Source of the DNA: Sodalis ligni
GTDB lineage: Bacteria; Pseudomonadota; Gammaproteobacteria; Enterobacterales; Enterobacteriaceae
Direction of reading: 5' to 3'
DNA length: 64,000 bases
Assembly (NCBI RefSeq): GCF_016865525.2
Contig: NZ_CP075169.1
Location: forward strand, 2,356,337 to 2,420,336
Shown: positions 17,153 through 26,514 of the stretch, in pieces
Layout: each line of letters begins with the position of its first letter
Position numbering within the stretch: position 1 is the first letter of the stretch
Notes under the pieces: model-generated
Seen by the model: only the letters and a program-made list of their open reading frames with translations
Databases searched by the model: none
Told to the model about the DNA's origin: nothing
Position numbers and translations under genes: made by a program

Positions 17153-18474
17153 CTATTTCTGATAAAGTAATTGGCCCTTTTTCGTCGGCAGCCGGTTAAA
17201 GTTGATGCATAACGTTCCTAACGTATAACACCCGGCACAAACCGCGAAGTAGACGAGCACGCTCTCATAACTGCCCGTGGCCTGCAGAATGACCCCGACC
17301 AAAATAGGGACCAGTATGCCGGCGCAGCTGTTAGCCATATTCATTATTCCGCCGATCAACCCAACGCGGTCCTTGGGGGCCAGAATGGCGGGGAAACTCC
17401 AATACAGGCTACCGAACATCATAAAGAAGGCGGCGACTGATAATAAACCGACGGCGAGCACCGGATCTTTGATGGTGGACAAGGCAAATAACACACCCAA
17501 ACCCACAATACCGGATAGAGACAACAGGCTCTTTAACGCCACGTTATGGCTTACGCCCCGTTTAACCAGATAGTCAACAAAGAAGCCACTGAATAAACAC
17601 CCTAATGCCCCAGAATAAAAATGAGGAAAGTCGAGTTTCCGATAGACGCCAGATTCAAACCTTGCGCCTGTGCCAAATAACTTGGTCCCCAGGTGAGCAA
17701 TCCCCAATAAACCATACCCCATGATGCGCGGCCCACCATAATGGCGATCATGGTAAACCAGCTGATACCCAACCCTTTTGTCGGTGTCGTATCATTCGGG
17801 TCATCACCGGCGACAATATTCCCCGCTGTAATATAAGCCAATTCTTCCTTATCGACTTTTGCATGCTGTGACGGGCGGTCCCTTAGAATTCTCCAGGCGA
17901 CGGCGCCTAATAACATGGTAAAAAGGCCGACAATAACAAACGTGATACGCCAGGAGTCGAATAATACAATGAGGTGCGCGACCACTATACCGCCCACCGC
18001 CACGCCCAACGGGCTGCCCGCATCCATGATAACGGCGCCTCGTCCTCTTTCCGATTGAGTTAACCAGGTCGAGCTGAGTTTAGCGCCGCTCGGCGAGACG
18101 GGGGTTTCCATTGCGCCTAAGCCGAGCCGGGCAATTATCAGGGATATTCCGCCGGTGGCCAAACCGATTACTGCCTGAAAAAATCCCCAGCCTATAAGCG
18201 CGCCGGTAATAACTTTCCGGGGTCCAAAGCGATCCAGCATCCATCCGCCGGGAACCTGCAATAATGCATATGTCCAAAAAAAGCTACTGAGGATAAGACC
18301 TTGCATGGTAGGAGAAAGGCTAAATTCCTCTTTTATATAAGGCATTCCTATTGATAGCGTAATACGGTCCATTAAATTAACCGCTAACAGGAAAAACATT
18401 GTTGTAAATATAACCCAGCGAAAATGGGTTGGTTTTTGTGGCGGTGTTGACGGGCTTATTATGGAATGAGTCAT
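17153..18474 (-). pseudogene. MFS transporter (ACS family) with single frameshift
   Basis: Two overlapping frames form one 440-residue transporter. The first reads MTHSIISPSTPPQ through WVIFTTMFFLLAVNLMDRIT, TYALLQVPGGWMLDRFG and ARLGLGAMETPVSPSGAK, then ends at FLIFILGH. The second resumes exactly at GALGCLFSGFFVDYLVKRG and ends GQLLYQK. Restoring one base in the CCCC run at 17608-17611 joins them without loss. The composite length and ACS marks match GudP/GarP-type sugar-acid carriers. It is upstream of the 2-hydroxyacid dehydrogenase. Either a true loss of function or a consensus error; as read, the protein stops after about eight membrane segments. Confidence 0.85.
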
Positions 18475-18530
18475 GGTCCACCCTCGATTTAATTCGAAAT
18501 CTATGGTAGTTATTTCATCGTTAAGTTGTT

Positions 18531-18555
18531 CATAAGTTCAATGCGTGAACTTATG
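18531..18555. promoter_or_regulatory. Operator palindrome at MFS/SIS divergent promoter
   Basis: A perfect 10-bp inverted repeat, CATAAGTTCA and TGAACTTATG, surrounds a 5-base spacer, 57 bases upstream of the MFS start. The preceding TTGTTCAT (18526-18533) is shared with the promoters of the TIM paralogue and rpiB-like gene. Confidence 0.65.
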
Positions 18556-18834
18556 TTTGGTTACTAAAACACATATAATGAAATAAGAATGCGGTATTTA
18601 TCACATATCATCGATAACCAAGGACCGAAGAAAAGAGTGCTGTCGCCGCGCCAGCAATCCTGATAAAGATCACGTTTGTCTAAAAAAGCCCGCCAAAACA
18701 ATTGTAAAAAAAATTATCCATATGTATTATCAGCTCCAGCCTCCGCCGCCGGCAGGCAAGCGCCCACCTCACAGACAGCGATAAACAGCACCGCGGGCGA
18801 TATCATTTTCGGAAGATTTCAGAAGAGGCAAGCC

Positions 18835-19386
18835 ATGACGTCATTTTATGAACGGGCGCTGCGGGAACTGGCAATCGTCTTTGAAAATTTAAATGGAAAC
18901 TCGGTGCAGCAGGGGCTGGATCTTATCCAACAGGCGCGGCGTATTGCCGTCTACGGCGTCGGTCGCGAGGGACTCCAGATAAAGGGATTTGCCATGCGTC
19001 TTTATCATCTTGGACTCCACGCCGCGGTGGTGGGGGATATGACCACGCCCCCTATTGGCCAAGGCGATTTGCTGATAGTTTCGGCCGGGCCGGGCTGGTT
19101 TTCCACCGTTGATGCGCTGCTGACCACCGCCCGTCGGGCGGGCGCGGCGACGCTTTGTATCACCGCCCAGGGCACCGGCGCCTGTGCGGCGAAGGCCGAT
19201 GGGGTGATTACCCTGCCGGCGCAAACCATGGCCGACGGGCAGGGCGCCGCGAACTCGGTATTACCCTTGGGGTCTTTATATGAAGGCGCGTTATACCTGT
19301 TGTTTGAGGGCATGATTGTCCACTTGCAGCAAAAACTGGCCGTTTCCTCTGCCGTGATGTCCGGCAACCATACCAACCTCGAGTGA
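18835..19386 (+). CDS. SIS-domain sugar isomerase, 6-phospho-3-hexuloisomerase-like
   Basis: A 183-residue single SIS-domain protein. Phosphosugar-binding features are IAVYGVGREGLQIKGFAMRLYHLG, GDLLIVSAGPGWFSTV and the LGSLYEGALYLLFEGMIVHL helix with its catalytic-type glutamate, in the order seen in HxlB/PHI proteins of about the same length. ATG 18835 with AGAGG upstream is preferred to a start at 18676 whose extra residues look non-coding. PHI normally works with a hexulose-phosphate synthase, and none is in the window. It could instead act on another ketose phosphate of the island. It precedes the SorC-type regulator by about 100 bases. Confidence 0.75.
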   Translation: MTSFYERALRELAIVFENLNGNSVQQGLDLIQQARRIAVYGVGREGLQIKGFAMRLYHLGLHAAVVGDMTTPPIGQGDLLIVSAGPGWFSTVDALLTTARRAGAATLCITAQGTGACAAKADGVITLPAQTMADGQGAANSVLPLGSLYEGALYLLFEGMIVHLQQKLAVSSAVMSGNHTNLE

Positions 19387-19485
19387 AAGCCGGGTCGTCG
19401 GGGGATTAACCTCCTGGCCTGGCGAGTTTGCCATTCATCAGTGATATAATGTCGCCGTTTGCTATTGCGTTCAAAGGGGGGAAGC

Positions 19486-20445
19486 GTGCAGGGAGAATTC
19501 AGCGGAGAAACGGAAAATGACCATTTGCGGGCGCGTATCGCCTGGTTTTATTTTGTCGGCGGTCTCACGCAGCAGCAAATTGCCGACCGACTGCGTATCA
19601 CGCGCCTGCGGGTAAATAAAACCATTGGGCAAATCCGTGCTGACGGCAGCGTACTGGTGGAACTGCGCATGCCGTTGGTGGACTGTATCGACCTCGAAGA
19701 AAAACTCAAGGCAAAATTCAATCTCGAGGATGTGAGCGTGACGCCCTCCATGCCGGATTATATCGAACAGCAGCGCACCATCGGCGAGGCGGCGGGCATG
19801 ATGCTCGATACGCTGATCCAGGGTTATAAAGGAATCGGCGTCGGCTGGGGCAGGACCCTGAGCTTCAGCGTGCGCCGCATTACCGCCAAACTGCCGGCGG
19901 GGTCCTGGGTGGTGGGGCTGATGGGCGGCGTAACCCGGGGATCCGGCACCAATACCTTCGAGGTTTCCACCGCGCTGGCACGGGCATTGGATGTGGAATG
20001 CCACTATCTCACCGCGCCTATCTACTGCCACTCCATGGAAAGCCGCGCGACGCTGCTGATGCATGAGGAACTGGCCGAGGTGATGCGCCGGGCCGAGGAT
20101 GCGCAGGTGGTGCTGGTTTCCTGCGGCGATTTGTCGGAACGGTCGCCCATTACCCCGATAAACATTGTGCGCGAACATTTGGCCGAATTAATCGAGCTCG
20201 GCAGCATCGGGGAAATCCTGGGGTGTTTCCTGGATAAGGATGGCGGCGTTATTTCCCACCATGTTAATGAATCCATTATGGCGCTTCCGCTGGAGAAATT
20301 GAGGAAAAAACCCGTTTCCATTCTGGCTTCTGGCGGGCGCAATAAAATCAAAATCATTCGCGCTATCCTGCGCGGTAAATATATCAACCGACTGGTGACG
20401 GATGAAGATGTTGCCCGCCAGCTATTAATAGAACGGGATGATTAA
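19486..20445 (+). CDS. SorC/DeoR-family sugar-binding transcriptional regulator (EryD-like)
   Basis: A 319-residue regulator. The N-terminal helix-turn-helix (ARIAWFYFVGGLTQQQIADRLRITRLRVNK, residues 12-41) is followed by the sugar-binding SorC domain with GVGWGRTLSFSVRRI, VVGLMGGVTRGSGTN and GGRNKIKIIRAILRGKYINRLVTDE near the C-terminus. The family binds phosphorylated sugars and includes SorC, CggR and EryD, the erythritol operon repressor. The start is GTG 19486 after AAGGGGGGAA; a TTG at 19459 lacks a ribosome site. It sits between catabolic and transport genes and is the best candidate to read the TTGTTCAT palindromes at 10.7, 14.8 and 18.5 kb. Confidence 0.85.
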   Translation: MQGEFSGETENDHLRARIAWFYFVGGLTQQQIADRLRITRLRVNKTIGQIRADGSVLVELRMPLVDCIDLEEKLKAKFNLEDVSVTPSMPDYIEQQRTIGEAAGMMLDTLIQGYKGIGVGWGRTLSFSVRRITAKLPAGSWVVGLMGGVTRGSGTNTFEVSTALARALDVECHYLTAPIYCHSMESRATLLMHEELAEVMRRAEDAQVVLVSCGDLSERSPITPINIVREHLAELIELGSIGEILGCFLDKDGGVISHHVNESIMALPLEKLRKKPVSILASGGRNKIKIIRAILRGKYINRLVTDEDVARQLLIERDD

Positions 20446-20943
20446 CATTCTATAATGATCGGTGCAATGTAAGCCCACCGGAAGATTATCCTTCGGCGCC
20501 GTTGCCGGCGCTGCCGTTATTAATAGGCAACGCTGAATGGCTTCTTTTTCAAAGGGTAATAGCGCCCCATCTCCCGGTTATCAAGTTATTATTAACCTGC
20601 TAATTAAATTCACCTTTGTCGCGGCTTCTTTCTTTCAGCCGCCGGCGGAATCGATTCACCTCCCAGTATAAATTTCCCTGCATTTTTTTATTTGGCGAAA
20701 GAGTTCAAATCTATTAATCCGAATGCGTTGACAATGCTGTTTATGTGAGCTTGGCCGCAGATTAAGCCTAGATAAAATGAGAAAACGAAGGTAAGAGATA
20801 AATGTATTTTAAATTTTACAAATGTACTATTTTTATCTCCAGGCATCTGAGCAGGGTTTTTTCGGAGAGCTTAAGACGCTCTTTATCGATCATCGGTTGT
20901 TCAACCTCCCCATGCGGATAACGTTTTTTCTATGGAGTGAACT
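20446..20943. promoter_or_regulatory. Promoter/leader region of ABC importer
   Basis: A 498-base gap without a convincing ORF. It contains a GC-rich inverted repeat near 20492-20515 (CGGCGCCG...CCGGCGCTG), which may end regulator transcription, GAGTTCAAAT near 20704, and the palindrome GGTTGTTCAACC (20895-20906) just upstream of the binding-protein gene. TATGGAG gives the ribosome site. Confidence 0.45.
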
Positions 20944-21894
20944 ATGAATAAAATTACTCTGGGTATTATGGCCGCCGCCGCTTTGATGTTACCGTTCGTG
21001 GCTTCATCGCAGGACGATCAGGCCGGCCTTAAAAAGAAAGACAGTTACAGATTTGTTATCATCCCCAAAGTCGTCCACCCTTGGTTCGACAAGGTGAATA
21101 ACGGCGCCAAGCAGGCGGCCGCCGTCATCAAGGCTCAGACCGGTTCCGATGTCCAGATTATCTATAGCGCGCCGCAGCAGGCCGATGTGGTTTTGCAAAA
21201 CCAGATTCTGGAAAGCTCCATTGCTACACGCCCGGACGGTATCGCCATCGATTTACTGGACGAGAAGGGCAATCGGGCTTCACTGGAGGAAGCGGTGGGC
21301 CAGAAGATTCCCGTGACGATATTTGACTCCGTCGCCCCGGCTGATATGAACCTGACCAGCATCGGCAATGATTTTTGCGAACAGGCGCAAATCGCCTCCC
21401 GTCGTTTGGCCGAGCTGCTGAACGGTAAAGGGGAAGTGGCGATTATGATGGGCGTCCCCAGCGCGCCGAACCATGCCATCCGCGCCGACTGCCATCAGAA
21501 AACCTTTGCCACCTATCCCGGCATCAAGGTGGTGGCTACCGGTATCGATAACGACGATATAGAAACGGCGCAAAAACAGGCCGCCGCCATCATGCAGGCA
21601 CATCCGAATCTCAAGGGGTGGGTGGCATCGGATGCGGCGGGTCCCATCGGTATCGGCCAGGCAATCAAAGAAGCCAATAAGGCGCATCAGGTGTTGATGG
21701 TGGGTTTGGATGATTTGACGGAAATGCTGCAATTGATCCGCGACGGCGTCGCCGACAGCACCTCGTCCACCAAGCCGGAAATGCAGGGGTATTGGGCGGT
21801 CATGACCATGTGGCAAAAGGCCATGGGCATTCCCACCCCCAAATATATCGATACCGGTATCGCGATAATCAACAAGGACAACGTAGGGAAATAA
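20944..21894 (+). CDS. ABC transporter sugar-binding protein (periplasmic)
   Basis: A 316-residue periplasmic-binding-protein family 4 member. A signal peptide (MNKITLGIMAAAALMLPFVASS) is followed by YRFVIIPKVVHPWFDKVNNGAK, RPDGIAIDLLD, PVTIFDSVAP and GWVASDAAGPIGIGQAI, the usual two-lobed RbsB-like pattern. It is followed after 63 bases by the ATPase and then the permease, and preceded by the SorC-type regulator. By position it resembles EryG, the binding protein of erythritol importers, but related proteins bind many pentoses and tetroses. The sugar is inferred, not shown. Confidence 0.85.
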   Translation: MNKITLGIMAAAALMLPFVASSQDDQAGLKKKDSYRFVIIPKVVHPWFDKVNNGAKQAAAVIKAQTGSDVQIIYSAPQQADVVLQNQILESSIATRPDGIAIDLLDEKGNRASLEEAVGQKIPVTIFDSVAPADMNLTSIGNDFCEQAQIASRRLAELLNGKGEVAIMMGVPSAPNHAIRADCHQKTFATYPGIKVVATGIDNDDIETAQKQAAAIMQAHPNLKGWVASDAAGPIGIGQAIKEANKAHQVLMVGLDDLTEMLQLIRDGVADSTSSTKPEMQGYWAVMTMWQKAMGIPTPKYIDTGIAIINKDNVGK

Positions 21895-21957
21895 CCCGGC
21901 CGTTGGACGTCATGACAGGATGTCGTTGATTATTCCCTGACCAAGGAACCTTACAGC

Positions 21958-23466
21958 ATGGCTATTCTGGAAGTTGAAAACCTGGGCCGCGACTTTCCGG
22001 GCGTCACGGCATTGAATAATGTCAATCTGGCCTTTGACCTCGGCCGGGTACATATCCTTGCCGGGGAAAACGGCGCGGGTAAATCGACCCTGGTCAAGGT
22101 GCTGACCGGCGCCTATACCCCCAGCCGCGGCACGATCAGGATCGATGGCCGGGATCCGCTGGAAAACAGAGAATTGTTTAACTGTGTCGCCTATGTTCCG
22201 CAGGAGCTCAATCTATTTCCCCATATGAGCGTGGCGGAAAATCTGTTTATCCCCTACGCGCGCTCGGGGTTCGCCGGACGGTATGTGGATTATAAGGCTA
22301 TCAACCTTGCGGCGCAGGGTTACCTGGACACATTCTCCATAGAAGCGCGACCGGATGAGCTGGTGCGCAATATCTCGATATCCGATAGGCAATTACTGCA
22401 AATCGCCCGGGCATCCACCAACAAGCAGATGAAGGTGCTGATTCTTGATGAACCCACCTCCTCGCTGACCAAGACCGAAGTCGAGCGGGTATTCAGGGTT
22501 ATCGCCGACTTGAAGGCGCGTAACCACGCCATCCTGTTTATCTCCCATAAACTGGATGAGCTGTTCGCCATTGGCGACGACTATACCGTTTTGCGCAACG
22601 GCGAAAAAATTGAAAGCGGCAAGATAAAAGACACCACCGAAGCCGGCCTTATCAAAGCAATGTCCGGCGCCGATATGAAAACCAATGAACATTTCCGTCC
22701 ATCATCTGTTGTCGGCCCTGGGGCGGGGGCGACGATTATCGAGGTTGAACATCTTTGCGGACGGCGTTTCAACGACATTTCCTTCCGGCTTAAGCGCGGG
22801 GAAGTCTTGGGGTTTGCCGGACTGGTGGGGGCCGGGCGCAGCGAAGTCATGCAGACCTTATTCGGTTATCTGCCGGCCACCGGGGGGCGCGCTACGGTTA
22901 ACGGCCGTGCATGGAAGCTGGGCAGCCCACCGTTTTCGGTGCGAAACGGCATGCTGTACCTGTCGGAAGAGCGAAAACTGCACGGCATTCTGCCCATGCT
23001 GAGCGTACGGGAAAATATCGGTATTTCCGTCATCAAACAAACGCTCTCATGGCTTGGGATCTCCGCCGGCAAGGAAAAATCGCTGGTGCTGGAGGTGATC
23101 AAGGCCTATGACGTCAAAACCTCAGATATGGAAACCAAAATTGCCTTTCTTTCCGGCGGCAATCAGCAAAAAACCATTATCGGACGCGCAATGGCCACCA
23201 AACCGGACGTTCTTATCTTTGATGAACCCACCAAAGGTATTGACGTCATGACCAAGGCGGAAATTTACAAAATCATGCGGGCGCTGTGTGAAAGCGGCGT
23301 CGGCATTATTCTCGTGTCATCGGAAATGGAGGAGTTATATAAATGCGCGAACCGGATTATCACCATGCATAACGGTGCGATTACCGGCGATTTCCCCACT
23401 GCCACCACCGATAACGAAACGCTTGTCCGGGCGATTTTTGGTACGGAGAACCATTATGCAGCGTAG
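21958..23466 (+). CDS. Sugar ABC transporter ATPase (RbsA-type, two nucleotide domains)
   Basis: A 502-residue cytoplasmic ATPase with two tandem ABC domains. Domain 1 has Walker A GENGAGKSTLVK near residue 37, ISDRQLLQIARA as a divergent signature and ILDEPTSSLTKTE as Walker B. Domain 2 has GLVGAGRSEVMQTLFG, the signature LSGGNQQKTIIGRAMA and LIFDEPTKGIDV. This arrangement is typical of CUT2 sugar importers. Its stop overlaps the permease start by 11 bases, so translation is coupled. It powers the binding protein and permease next to it; the sugar is probably the tetrulose or tetritol handled by the island. Confidence 0.9.
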   Translation: MAILEVENLGRDFPGVTALNNVNLAFDLGRVHILAGENGAGKSTLVKVLTGAYTPSRGTIRIDGRDPLENRELFNCVAYVPQELNLFPHMSVAENLFIPYARSGFAGRYVDYKAINLAAQGYLDTFSIEARPDELVRNISISDRQLLQIARASTNKQMKVLILDEPTSSLTKTEVERVFRVIADLKARNHAILFISHKLDELFAIGDDYTVLRNGEKIESGKIKDTTEAGLIKAMSGADMKTNEHFRPSSVVGPGAGATIIEVEHLCGRRFNDISFRLKRGEVLGFAGLVGAGRSEVMQTLFGYLPATGGRATVNGRAWKLGSPPFSVRNGMLYLSEERKLHGILPMLSVRENIGISVIKQTLSWLGISAGKEKSLVLEVIKAYDVKTSDMETKIAFLSGGNQQKTIIGRAMATKPDVLIFDEPTKGIDVMTKAEIYKIMRALCESGVGIILVSSEMEELYKCANRIITMHNGAITGDFPTATTDNETLVRAIFGTENHYAA

Positions 23467-24421
23467 CCGTTTTTCCATTCTCGCCACCAATCCCCTGGCC
23501 GGGGTAATGGTGGCCCTCGTGATCATTTTTGTGCTGTCGTCGTTAATCTCGCCCTATTTCCTCTCGCCCTACAATATGTCGGTGGTGGCGAGAACCCTGG
23601 CTTTTATCGGACTGATAACCGTCGGGCAGTCAATGCTGCTTATTCTTGGCGAGCTTGATCTGTCGCTTGGTGTGATTGGCGGACTATGCGGGGTTATCGC
23701 CGGCATCTTTATGGTGAACTTCGGCATTGAACCCACCGTCGCCTGCGTCATGGCGCTGGCGCTTGGCGCCGTGCTCGGTTTTCTGAACGGCCTGCTGGTA
23801 ACCAAGCTGCGGCTGCATTCTTTGGTGCTGACCATCGGTACCGCCGGAATTTTCGGCGGCGCGAATCTGGTGCTGACCAAGGGAGTGGCCATCACCGGCA
23901 TTCCGCCCAGTATCCAGTATTTCGGCCGCGGGGATATCCTCGGCTTGCCTTTACCGTTTGTCATTATGCTGGCGGTGGTGGCGGTTGCGACCTTTTTTAC
24001 GCTCAAGACGCCGTTCGGCCGTTATATGTATGCCCCCGGCAATAAACGGGCCCGCAGCCCGGGTGGTGGGGAATCAAAGCGGTCGGGGTGCGTATTTGGG
24101 GTTTTCTCCTTTGCCGGTTTTCTGGCCGCATTGGCGGGTATTTTGATGGTCGCCCGCCTGGGGACCGCACAGCCCTCCATCGGTGAAAGCTGGGTGCTGC
24201 CGCCGATTGCCGCGGCGGTAATCGGCGGTGTCGCCACTACCGGCGGCGTGGGTACTCCCTTTGGCGCCATTATCGGCGCCACCATTATCGGCATTATCGA
24301 AAACATTATCGTGCTTTACGGCGTATCGCCCTATTGGCAAGGCATCGTCAGCGGCGTTCTGGTGGTGGTCGCCATTTCATTTGATGCCGTTTCACGGCGC
24401 TATATCCGTAAAGAAGAGTGA
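23456..24421 (+). CDS. Sugar ABC transporter permease with internal out-of-frame patch
   Basis: A 321-residue CUT2 permease starting MQRSRFSILATNPLAGVM, with about nine membrane segments and the family stretches GQSMLLILGELDLSLG, LGFLNGLLVTKL and VIGGVATTGGVGTPFGAIIG. Residues about 200-220 (ARSPGGGESKRSGCVFGVFS) do not look like the family. The expected loop AARVVG then GIKAVGVRIWGFLL can be read in the +1 and +2 frames of the same bases, so three one-base insertions between about 24050 and 24110 cancel out. The ORF stays open, but the conserved EAA-like coupling loop is corrupted. Activity is doubtful unless the sequence is in error. Confidence 0.8.
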   Translation: MQRSRFSILATNPLAGVMVALVIIFVLSSLISPYFLSPYNMSVVARTLAFIGLITVGQSMLLILGELDLSLGVIGGLCGVIAGIFMVNFGIEPTVACVMALALGAVLGFLNGLLVTKLRLHSLVLTIGTAGIFGGANLVLTKGVAITGIPPSIQYFGRGDILGLPLPFVIMLAVVAVATFFTLKTPFGRYMYAPGNKRARSPGGGESKRSGCVFGVFSFAGFLAALAGILMVARLGTAQPSIGESWVLPPIAAAVIGGVATTGGVGTPFGAIIGATIIGIIENIIVLYGVSPYWQGIVSGVLVVVAISFDAVSRRYIRKEE

Positions 24422-24487
24422 TTCGACCTGGCGACCCGCGCGACAGCGGGTCTGGTCTCAGGCGTTGACGAATACGAGGAGGAATAG

Positions 24488-25372
24488 ATGAAACTCGGAT
24501 TAAACCTCTCTTTTGCCATCAAGCGTTGGCTTGGCGGCGGGCAATTGGCAAACGTGGTGAAGCATGAACTGGGCATGGATCTGGTCCAGTTTACCTGGGA
24601 TTTGGTGGACCCCTGGTGGCCGGCGGCAGCGCGCGACGCAGTTGCGCGAGAGTATGCCGATGCCTTTCGCGCCGCGGGCATTACCATCGAAAGCACCTTC
24701 GGCGGGTTGGCTTCCTATACCTATAACCATTTCCTGGCGCCCACCGAGACCCTTCGCGATTTGGGCAAGGAGCACTTCATGCGCGCTATCGACATGACCG
24801 CTGAAATGGGGGTTCCGGCGGCGGGCATGCCCCTGGGTTCCTATTCGGCGCAGGACGCCCTTGACCCGGGCCGGCGGGAAGACATTTATCAGCGGGCGCT
24901 GCAATCCTTGGTGGATGTATCCCGTCATGCCAAAAGCCGCGGTCTGTCGACGCTGCTGATTGAGCCGGTGCCGCTGACCACCGAGTTCCCGTCATCCGCC
25001 CGGGATGCGCTGCGTTTGATGACCGATCTTGACGGCGCGACGGATATTCCCGTGCGGCTGCTGGTGGACTGGGGCCATGCGCTGTTTAAACCGATCTTCG
25101 GCGAAGACGCCAATATGGAACATTGGATTAAGCAGTGCGGAAACTATATCTCCGCCTACCATATCCAGCAAACGGATGGCCTGCTCGATCGCCACTGGAG
25201 TTTTACCCAACCGGGCATTGTCACGCCGCAGCGCCTCAGCGCATTTTGGCGCGATCAGCGTTTAACCCATCAGACATACCTGCTGGAAATCATCTATCCG
25301 TTTGAGCAAACGGATGAATTTGTGCTGCGCGATATGCAAGAAGGCATCAAACTGCTGCAAAGCGCCGGCTGA
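24488..25372 (+). CDS. Sugar phosphate isomerase/epimerase (TIM barrel, EryC-like candidate)
   Basis: A 294-residue xylose-isomerase-like TIM barrel. Metal ligands fit glutamate in TLLIEPVPLTTE, aspartate and histidine in LLVDWGHAL, histidine in ISAYHIQQTD and glutamate in TYLLEIIYPFEQ. GAGGAGGAA lies six bases before the ATG. It closes the plus-strand ABC operon. In erythritol clusters the equivalent slot holds EryC, a tetrulose-phosphate racemase first described as a dehydrogenase. This is a family-level and positional analogy; other ketose epimerases such as those for D-psicose or L-ribulose share the fold. Confidence 0.75.
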   Translation: MKLGLNLSFAIKRWLGGGQLANVVKHELGMDLVQFTWDLVDPWWPAAARDAVAREYADAFRAAGITIESTFGGLASYTYNHFLAPTETLRDLGKEHFMRAIDMTAEMGVPAAGMPLGSYSAQDALDPGRREDIYQRALQSLVDVSRHAKSRGLSTLLIEPVPLTTEFPSSARDALRLMTDLDGATDIPVRLLVDWGHALFKPIFGEDANMEHWIKQCGNYISAYHIQQTDGLLDRHWSFTQPGIVTPQRLSAFWRDQRLTHQTYLLEIIYPFEQTDEFVLRDMQEGIKLLQSAG

Positions 25373-25487
25373 TGTCCCTCTGCCGTGGGGCCTCCGTGGA
25401 ACATGCCTAATTGCCGTTCGAATTCTGTCAGGGGCGTGCCAGCGGAAATGATAGCCTTTGCATACGCTGGGAACGCCACCGGATGGT

Positions 25488-26514
25488 TCACCGGGTGCGT
25501 TTGATGGAAAACAGCATACCGGCCAGTACTATAAAGGCGCCGATAATGGCCAATTGCCAGGTGCTCGGGATGCCCACCAGGATCAGTACGTTATTCACCA
25601 GCGTGATCAGGATGACGCCGAGCAGGGTGCCTACCACGCTGCCGGAGCCGCCGGTGATGCGGGCGCCGCCGAGAATAACGGCGGCGATAACCTCCAGTTC
25701 GGAACCCGCCAGGTCGAAGGGATTGGCTAGGCGGTTGCTGGCGACATGCATAATACCGGCGATGCCGGCAAGCAGGCCCGCATAGGCGAACACAAACACC
25801 CGCACGTTACGCAGGTTATAGCCAAGCCGTTGGGCAATGTCGGCATTACCCCCACCGCATAGATGGCCCGGCCCATCAGCGTACGCTGCAGCAGGTACCA
25901 GGTGGCGACGGCGGCAACCGCCAGCGCCAGCACGTAGGCGGGAAGAGCCGACGTCCGCCGCCGGCGCTCTGGTGATGGAAAAGCGCATATTTGCCGAACG
26001 CATCCATCGATGCCGGGATGTTCATAAACAGCGCCGTGCCGACAAAGGTCAGCAGGAAGCTGCGGATCACATACTGCGTGCCGATGGTCACAATCAGCGA
26101 CGGCGCCCTGAGGACGCTGACCAGCAGGCCGTTGGCCGCCCCCAGCAGCGCGCCGCCCGCCGCGGCCATCAGCAGGATGGGCGCCATGGACATGCCGGGC
26201 GCCAGGTCCGTCACCAGCTTGGTGATGACGTACATCACCAGGGCGGCGATGGCGGTGAAGGAGACGTCAAGCCCGCCCGCCGCCAGCACCACCAGAACGC
26301 CCAGCGCAAACAGGCCGCTTTCCACGGAGGAGCGCGCCATGTCGAACAGGTTCGACACCTGCCAAAAGGCGGGGTTGAGGGTGCCCACCACCAGGCAGAC
26401 CAGGACTATCAGCAGCAGCGTCACCGCCGGCGGATGATGAATGAACCAGCGGCTGAGGCGTACGCCGTGGCTTGCCGTGCCGTCGCGGCGATGCTGTGTT
26501 GCGATATCGGTCAT
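25488..26514 (-). pseudogene. Second sugar ABC permease, frameshifted twice
   Basis: Three frames make one permease of about 340 residues. It begins MTDIATQHRRDG with WFIHHPPAVTLLLIVLV and GGLDVSFTAIAALVMYV, then breaks near 25950-25970. The next frame reads ALPAYVLALAVAAVATWYLL to AIYAVG and breaks again at the CCCCC run 25849-25853. The third gives GNADIAQRLGYNLRNVRVFV and ends AGMLFSIKRTR. It is the last gene of the minus-strand ABC operon and overlaps the ATPase stop by four bases (ATGA). As read it ends after about five membrane segments and cannot form a complete channel. The other permease of this operon is intact. Confidence 0.85.

Noticed and set aside
21958..23466. A possible degenerate first signature motif in the ABC ATPase
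   Set aside because: ISDRQLLQIARA is unusual but such variation is common in the first domain of RbsA-type proteins; Walker A and B are intact.
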